In this document: positions 7,700 through 10,945 of the stretch, in pieces
Layout: each line of letters begins with the position of its first letter
How positions within the stretch are numbered: the first letter of the stretch is position 1
Origin: JBBQYA01 sp038209155
Lineage (GTDB): Bacteria; Bacteroidota; Bacteroidia; Sphingobacteriales; Sphingobacteriaceae
Direction: 5' to 3'
Length of the DNA: 10,945 bases
Assembly: GCA_038209155.1 (NCBI GenBank)
Contig: JBBQYA010000092.1
Span: 1 to 10,945, forward strand
Made by a program: the position numbers and the translations under genes
Notes under the pieces: generated by a model
What the model was told of the DNA's origin: nothing
Seen by the model: only the letters and a program-made list of their open reading frames with translations
Database searches by the model: none

Positions 7700-7729
7700 C
7701 AACTATAATACAGTTTAAATATTAACAAA
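7700..7729 (-). promoter_or_regulatory. candidate promoter of the marR-efflux operon
   Basis: Read on the minus strand, TTTG (7729-7726) is followed 18 bases later by TATAGTTG (7707-7700), which matches the Bacteroidota -7 consensus TAnnTTTG at all but one position. Further TTTG copies lie at spacings of 22 and 26 because of a small tandem repeat. Transcription would start around 7693 and leave a leader of about 50 bases before the marR ATG. The near-palindrome at 7701-7715 overlaps the -7 box. No equally good box was found for the plus-strand DUF1800 gene; the 7738-7847 stretch in front of it is very A/T-rich and otherwise featureless. Confidence 0.4.
7701..7715. promoter_or_regulatory. candidate MarR operator (15-bp near-palindrome)
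   Basis: AACTATAATACAGTT has dyad symmetry of the form AACTrTAnTAyAGTT: perfect 4-base ends and an inner TA/TA pair, with one mismatched pair in 14 arm positions plus a free centre base. The size and centre fit MarR-family operators. It lies between the marR operon and the divergent DUF1800 gene, over the candidate -7 box of marR, where a bound dimer would block transcription. The assignment rests on position and symmetry only. Confidence 0.4.
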
Positions 7730-7737
7730 CAAACAAA
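7724..7737. repeat. short tandem repeat, AAAC units
   Basis: The run AACAAACAAACAAA carries three CAAA units in a row. On the minus strand each unit supplies a TTTG that could act as the -33 element of the marR promoter, at spacings of 18, 22 and 26 bases from the candidate -7 box. It is a simple low-complexity repeat in an AT-rich leader and may have no role. Confidence 0.5.
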
Positions 7738-7847
7738 ATAAATAATAATACAAAAATGAATTAAAAAAATTAAAGAAAAATTAGAATGAATAAATGGAAT
7801 TATTTTTTTAATAAATTTAAATAAAGATTGAAATCAAACTACTAACC

Positions 7848-9533
7848 ATGAATAGAAGAACATTTTTTCAAAATTTTAATAGCAGCTCCAACGGAAAAAA
7901 TTTAGCAAAAAGAGAAATTAAAGGACTTGAATATGCAAATAAAATTTTGCCAGCAAGAGGAATGGTTTCAGCAGGATTGCAAGCTTACACTGGACCTTGG
8001 ACTAGAATAGAAGCTGCTCATCTATTGCGTAGAGCCACTTTTGGACCAACTAATGCGCTAATTAATTCTACCATAAGTGCTGGAATGGTTTCTACAATCA
8101 ATACTCTTTTGGCTGATTTGCCAGCACCAGCACCTCCTTTAAACACCAATCCTTTAGAACCTATTATAAACGTTGGACAAACTTGGGTGAATGCTGCTTA
8201 TAATGGTGATTTTGAACGGTCAAGAACAAATTCTTTGAAACAATGGTGGGTGGGACAGATGATTTCAGAAACACTTTCGCTAAGAGAAAAGATGACGTTG
8301 TTTTTACATAATAATTATGTAACCAGAACAGAAGATGTTCAAGATCCTAGATATTCTTATAAAAACAATGCATTATTAAGAGAATATGCTTTTGGAGATT
8401 TTAAAGAATTATCCAAAAAAATGTGCATTGATCCAGCCATGTTGGATTATCAAAATGGAAATACCAACACAGGCTCAAGTCCAAATGAGAATTTTGCAAG
8501 AGAATTGCAAGAACTTTTTACCATCGGAAAAGGCCCAGAACTTGGTCCAGGAAATTACACAAACTACACCGAGCAAGATGTACAATCAGCTGCTAGGGTT
8601 TTATCGGGTTGGAGAAATAATCGAACTACAATTTCCTCTTATTTTACTTTAAGCAGACACGATACAAACCCAAAACAGTTTTCTTCTGCTTATGGAAATC
8701 AAATAATTGATAATCCTATCCCTGAGGAAGAATACAAAACTCTAGTAGATATGATTTTTGATCAAGCAGAAACAGCACGTTTTCTAGCTAGAAAATTATA
8801 TCGCTACTTTGTTTATTATGTAATAGATGCTGCTACAGAAATATCCATGATAGAACCAATGGCAGTAATTATTAGAAACAATAATTATAATCTGAAACCA
8901 GTTTTGTCAGCATTGTTCCAAAGCCAGCATTTTTATGATATGCTGAGTATCGGTTGCGATATTAAAAGTCCAGTTTCTTACACCATTGGATTTTTAAGAC
9001 AATTTCAAGTAACTATGACTAGTACCCCATTGCTTGCCAAATATGAAACTTTTGGAGCCATACATGAATTAATGTCGAGAATGCAACAAGATTTATTTGA
9101 TCCACCTTCAGTAGCTGGTTGGGCTGCTTATTATCAAGAACCGGTATATTATCAATTTTGGATCAACTCAGAAACTATGGCGAGACGTGCTGAATTTAGC
9201 GATGTCATGGTTAGTGATCAAGGTATTACCATAGCGGGACAGAACATCAAAGTTGATTTATTGGCGTTTGTTTCGCAAGTTTCAGACCCATCAGATCCAA
9301 CTATTTTGGTAGATGAAGTCACCCAATTGCTTTATCCAATACCGATTACTCAAGCTCAAAAAGACTTTTTGAAAAACATTTTAATTCCTGGTTTGCCAGA
9401 TTTTGAATGGACGATAGAATGGCAAGCTTATGCCAGTGACCCTACGAATGTGGCAAAAAAAGATGCAGTTTTAATAAAACTTAGATCTTTTATGAAATAT
9501 GCATGTGCAACGGCTGAATACCATTTATCCTAA
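7848..9533 (+). CDS. DUF1800 family protein
   Basis: A 561-residue DUF1800 protein, full length for the family. Signatures in order: AAHLLRRATFGPT (56-68), LREKMTLFLHNNYVT (145-159), NNALLREYAFGDFKEL (173-188), DPAMLDYQNG (195-204), NENFARELQELFTIG (213-227), YTEQDVQSAARVLSGW (240-255), a HD motif (271-272), ARFLARKLYRYFV (310-322) and FDPPSVAGWAAY (417-428). The biochemical role is unknown; the family is known for pairing with DUF1501, as it does here with a 12-base gap. The N-terminus MNRRTFFQNF looks like a twin-arginine start but is followed by a polar, serine/asparagine-rich stretch with no hydrophobic core, and there is no T9SS tail. The start is well fixed: an in-frame TAA at 7818-7820 lies upstream with no ATG, GTG or TTG between, so the lack of a signal is not a start-site error. 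How it reaches its partner is unclear. Confidence 0.93.
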   Translation: MNRRTFFQNFNSSSNGKNLAKREIKGLEYANKILPARGMVSAGLQAYTGPWTRIEAAHLLRRATFGPTNALINSTISAGMVSTINTLLADLPAPAPPLNTNPLEPIINVGQTWVNAAYNGDFERSRTNSLKQWWVGQMISETLSLREKMTLFLHNNYVTRTEDVQDPRYSYKNNALLREYAFGDFKELSKKMCIDPAMLDYQNGNTNTGSSPNENFARELQELFTIGKGPELGPGNYTNYTEQDVQSAARVLSGWRNNRTTISSYFTLSRHDTNPKQFSSAYGNQIIDNPIPEEEYKTLVDMIFDQAETARFLARKLYRYFVYYVIDAATEISMIEPMAVIIRNNNYNLKPVLSALFQSQHFYDMLSIGCDIKSPVSYTIGFLRQFQVTMTSTPLLAKYETFGAIHELMSRMQQDLFDPPSVAGWAAYYQEPVYYQFWINSETMARRAEFSDVMVSDQGITIAGQNIKVDLLAFVSQVSDPSDPTILVDEVTQLLYPIPITQAQKDFLKNILIPGLPDFEWTIEWQAYASDPTNVAKKDAVLIKLRSFMKYACATAEYHLS

Positions 9534-9545
9534 TTTATCATAACT

Positions 9546-10945
9546 ATGAAAAGAAGAGACTTTTTACAATATGCAGTACCAGCAGCAGCTGTGCCTGTGC
9601 TAGTGGGTGGAATTTCTGTTAAAGCGTTGGCCGATTCACCTATGCTTACCTCCATGTTGGGAGGCAATATTCCTACCGATAGAGTATTGGTTTTGATTGA
9701 AATGAATGGAGGAAATGATGGTTTGAACACCATAATTCCACTCGATCAATATGCTACATTGGCTCCAGCGAGAGCAAATATTATTATTCAAGACACTAAG
9801 GTTTTGAAGATGACGAATGAAACTGGTTTACACCCTTCTATGGCTGGAATTCATTCCATGTATAATGACGGAAAGGTGAAAGTGGTTCAAAGTGTAGGTT
9901 ATCCGAATCCGAATTTTAGCCATTTTCGAGCAGGGGATATTTGGAATTCTGCAACAGATTCCAATCAAGTAGTTCCTACCGGCTGGTTGGGAAGATATTT
10001 AAATGAAGAATATCCAAATTTTCCAGATAATTATCCTAATCCAACCAATCCAGATCCTTTGGCAATCCAGATTGGGTCTGTATTATCTCCATCCTTGCAA
10101 GGTCCTTTTTCCACTATGGGAATGGCAATTACCAGCGCAGATTCTTTTTATCAATTATTAACTGGAGCTACCGATGTAGCACCCAATACACCTGCAGGCC
10201 ACGAATTGACTTTTATTCGTCAGGTAATTCACCAAACTCAAGAATATGCAATTTCAATTCAAGCAGCGGCAGCAAAAGCAAACAATTTATCCACTTTATA
10301 TCCTCAAAATAATTATTTGGCGGAGCAATTAAAAATTGTAGCCAGATTGGTAAAAGGAGGTTTGCAGACTAAGGTTTATTTAGTTTCTATTGGTGGTTTT
10401 GATACGCATGATGCTCAAGTTGATCAAAATACAGGAACAGATGTAGGTTTGCACGCCAATTTATTAGGAAGACTTTCTTCTGCAATAGCTGCCTTTCAAG
10501 ATGATTTAAAATTATTGAATATTGATGATAGAGTTGTGGGAATGACTTTTTCAGAATTCGGTAGAAGAATAAAATCTAATGCAAGTTTTGGTACCGATCA
10601 TGGCGCTGCTGCACCGCTAATTGTTTTTGGTAAACGAGTTATTCCTGGAATTTTAGGTTCAAATCCCATCATTCCTGCCAATGCCGATAGTAATGATAAT
10701 ATAAGCATGCAATTTGATTTTAGGCAGATTTACGCAAGTTTGTTGAAAGATTGGTTTGGAATTTCATCGGCTACTGTTGATAGTATTTTATTAGCAAGCC
10801 CAGGTGAATTTTCTATTCTGCCAATTATTAATAATGGAGTAGTTGGAGTAAATTCAACCTTTGAAACCAATCAGAAATCTTGGCTAAAACAGAATTATCC
10901 AAATCCAGTTTCGGAAAGTACTGTGATAAGATTTGAAACCGAAGG
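9546..10945 (+). CDS. DUF1501 family secreted protein, cut by the right edge
   Basis: The frame is open from ATG 9546 to the window end, giving 466 complete codons without a stop; the 3' end is missing. The N-terminus MKRRDFLQ matches a Tat motif and is followed by a hydrophobic stretch (9-25) and a likely cleavage site after ALA (27-29). DUF1501 signatures: VLVLIEMNGGNDGLN (47-61), YPNPNFSHFRAGDIW (119-133), GGFDTH (283-288), SEFGRR (336-341) and GTDHGAAAPL (349-358). The family belongs to the alkaline phosphatase/sulfatase-like superfamily; D286/H288 and D351/H352 are plausible metal ligands. From about residue 447 a T9SS type A sorting domain begins (see the separate entry), so the protein is probably exported and then placed at or beyond the outer membrane. 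It follows the DUF1800 gene by 12 bases and is almost certainly cotranscribed with it. Enzyme activity and substrate are unknown. Confidence 0.93.
   Translation, partial: MKRRDFLQYAVPAAAVPVLVGGISVKALADSPMLTSMLGGNIPTDRVLVLIEMNGGNDGLNTIIPLDQYATLAPARANIIIQDTKVLKMTNETGLHPSMAGIHSMYNDGKVKVVQSVGYPNPNFSHFRAGDIWNSATDSNQVVPTGWLGRYLNEEYPNFPDNYPNPTNPDPLAIQIGSVLSPSLQGPFSTMGMAITSADSFYQLLTGATDVAPNTPAGHELTFIRQVIHQTQEYAISIQAAAAKANNLSTLYPQNNYLAEQLKIVARLVKGGLQTKVYLVSIGGFDTHDAQVDQNTGTDVGLHANLLGRLSSAIAAFQDDLKLLNIDDRVVGMTFSEFGRRIKSNASFGTDHGAAAPLIVFGKRVIPGILGSNPIIPANADSNDNISMQFDFRQIYASLLKDWFGISSATVDSILLASPGEFSILPIINNGVVGVNSTFETNQKSWLKQNYPNPVSESTVIRFETE
10884..10945 (+). other. start of a T9SS type A C-terminal sorting domain (within the DUF1501 gene)
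   Basis: Residues 447-466 read LKQNYPNPVSESTVIRFETE, matching the opening of the Por secretion tail family, whose hallmark is (Q)NYPNPxxxxTxIxF. Such tails are usually about 70-80 residues, so roughly 50-60 more codons are expected to the right of the window. The domain directs transport across the outer membrane by the type IX system, found only in Bacteroidota and close relatives. Confidence 0.85.

Noticed and set aside
7705..7710. TATAAT as a sigma-70 -10 box for the DUF1800 gene
   Set aside because: No -35-like hexamer at 16-18 bases upstream, Bacteroidota use a different promoter consensus, and the hexamer lies inside the dyad assigned to the marR side.
8386..8652. 88-codon forward frame inside the DUF1800 gene
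   Set aside because: It overlaps the conserved DUF1800 core in another frame and has no recognisable domain.
9530..9733. 67-codon minus-strand frame at the start of the DUF1501 gene
   Set aside because: It is antisense to the DUF1501 signal peptide and first conserved motif; a shadow.

Overview
The window looks like chromosomal DNA of an AT-rich member of the Bacteroidota. Four things point there. The last gene carries the start of a type IX secretion (T9SS) C-terminal sorting domain. The start codons have no clear Shine-Dalgarno sequence and sit in A/T-rich leaders. One intergenic region holds a promoter-like pair resembling the Bacteroidota -33 TTTG / -7 TAnnTTTG pattern. The efflux operon and the DUF1800-DUF1501 pair are both common in this phylum. 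I cannot place it more finely.

Layout. Bases 1-306 hold no convincing complete gene, only a possible 3' tail of an upstream gene and a cluster of AGTGTTAA/ACCTTAT repeats. A NarL/LuxR-type response regulator (307-945, minus) is divergent from a small DUF4864-like lipoprotein gene (1108-1602, plus). That gene runs tail-to-tail into a minus-strand operon, with the two coding regions overlapping by 4 bases. In transcription order the operon is a MarR-type regulator (7640-7164), a membrane-fusion protein (7145-6060), an HAE1/AcrB-like RND pump (6051-2953) and a TolC-like outer membrane channel (2939-1599). Gaps are only 18, 8 and 13 bases, so it is a complete tripartite efflux system with its own probable repressor. 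Upstream of marR, a 15-bp near-palindrome overlaps a candidate -7 box, as expected for autorepression. Divergent from it, on the plus strand, are a DUF1800 gene (7848-9533) and, 12 bases later, a DUF1501 gene (9546 to beyond the right edge).

How the genes work together. The efflux proteins should assemble into one inner membrane-periplasm-outer membrane pump, repressed by the MarR protein until a ligand or oxidant releases it. The DUF1800/DUF1501 pair is a widespread two-gene unit of unknown biochemical role. Here the DUF1501 protein has a Tat-like signal and a T9SS tail, so it is probably delivered to the cell surface. Its DUF1800 partner has twin arginines but no visible export signal. I found no IS element, CRISPR array, tRNA or rRNA. 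Most of the window is ordinary. The less explained parts are the export mismatch of the DUF1800/DUF1501 pair, the candidate MarR operator and the left-edge repeat cluster.
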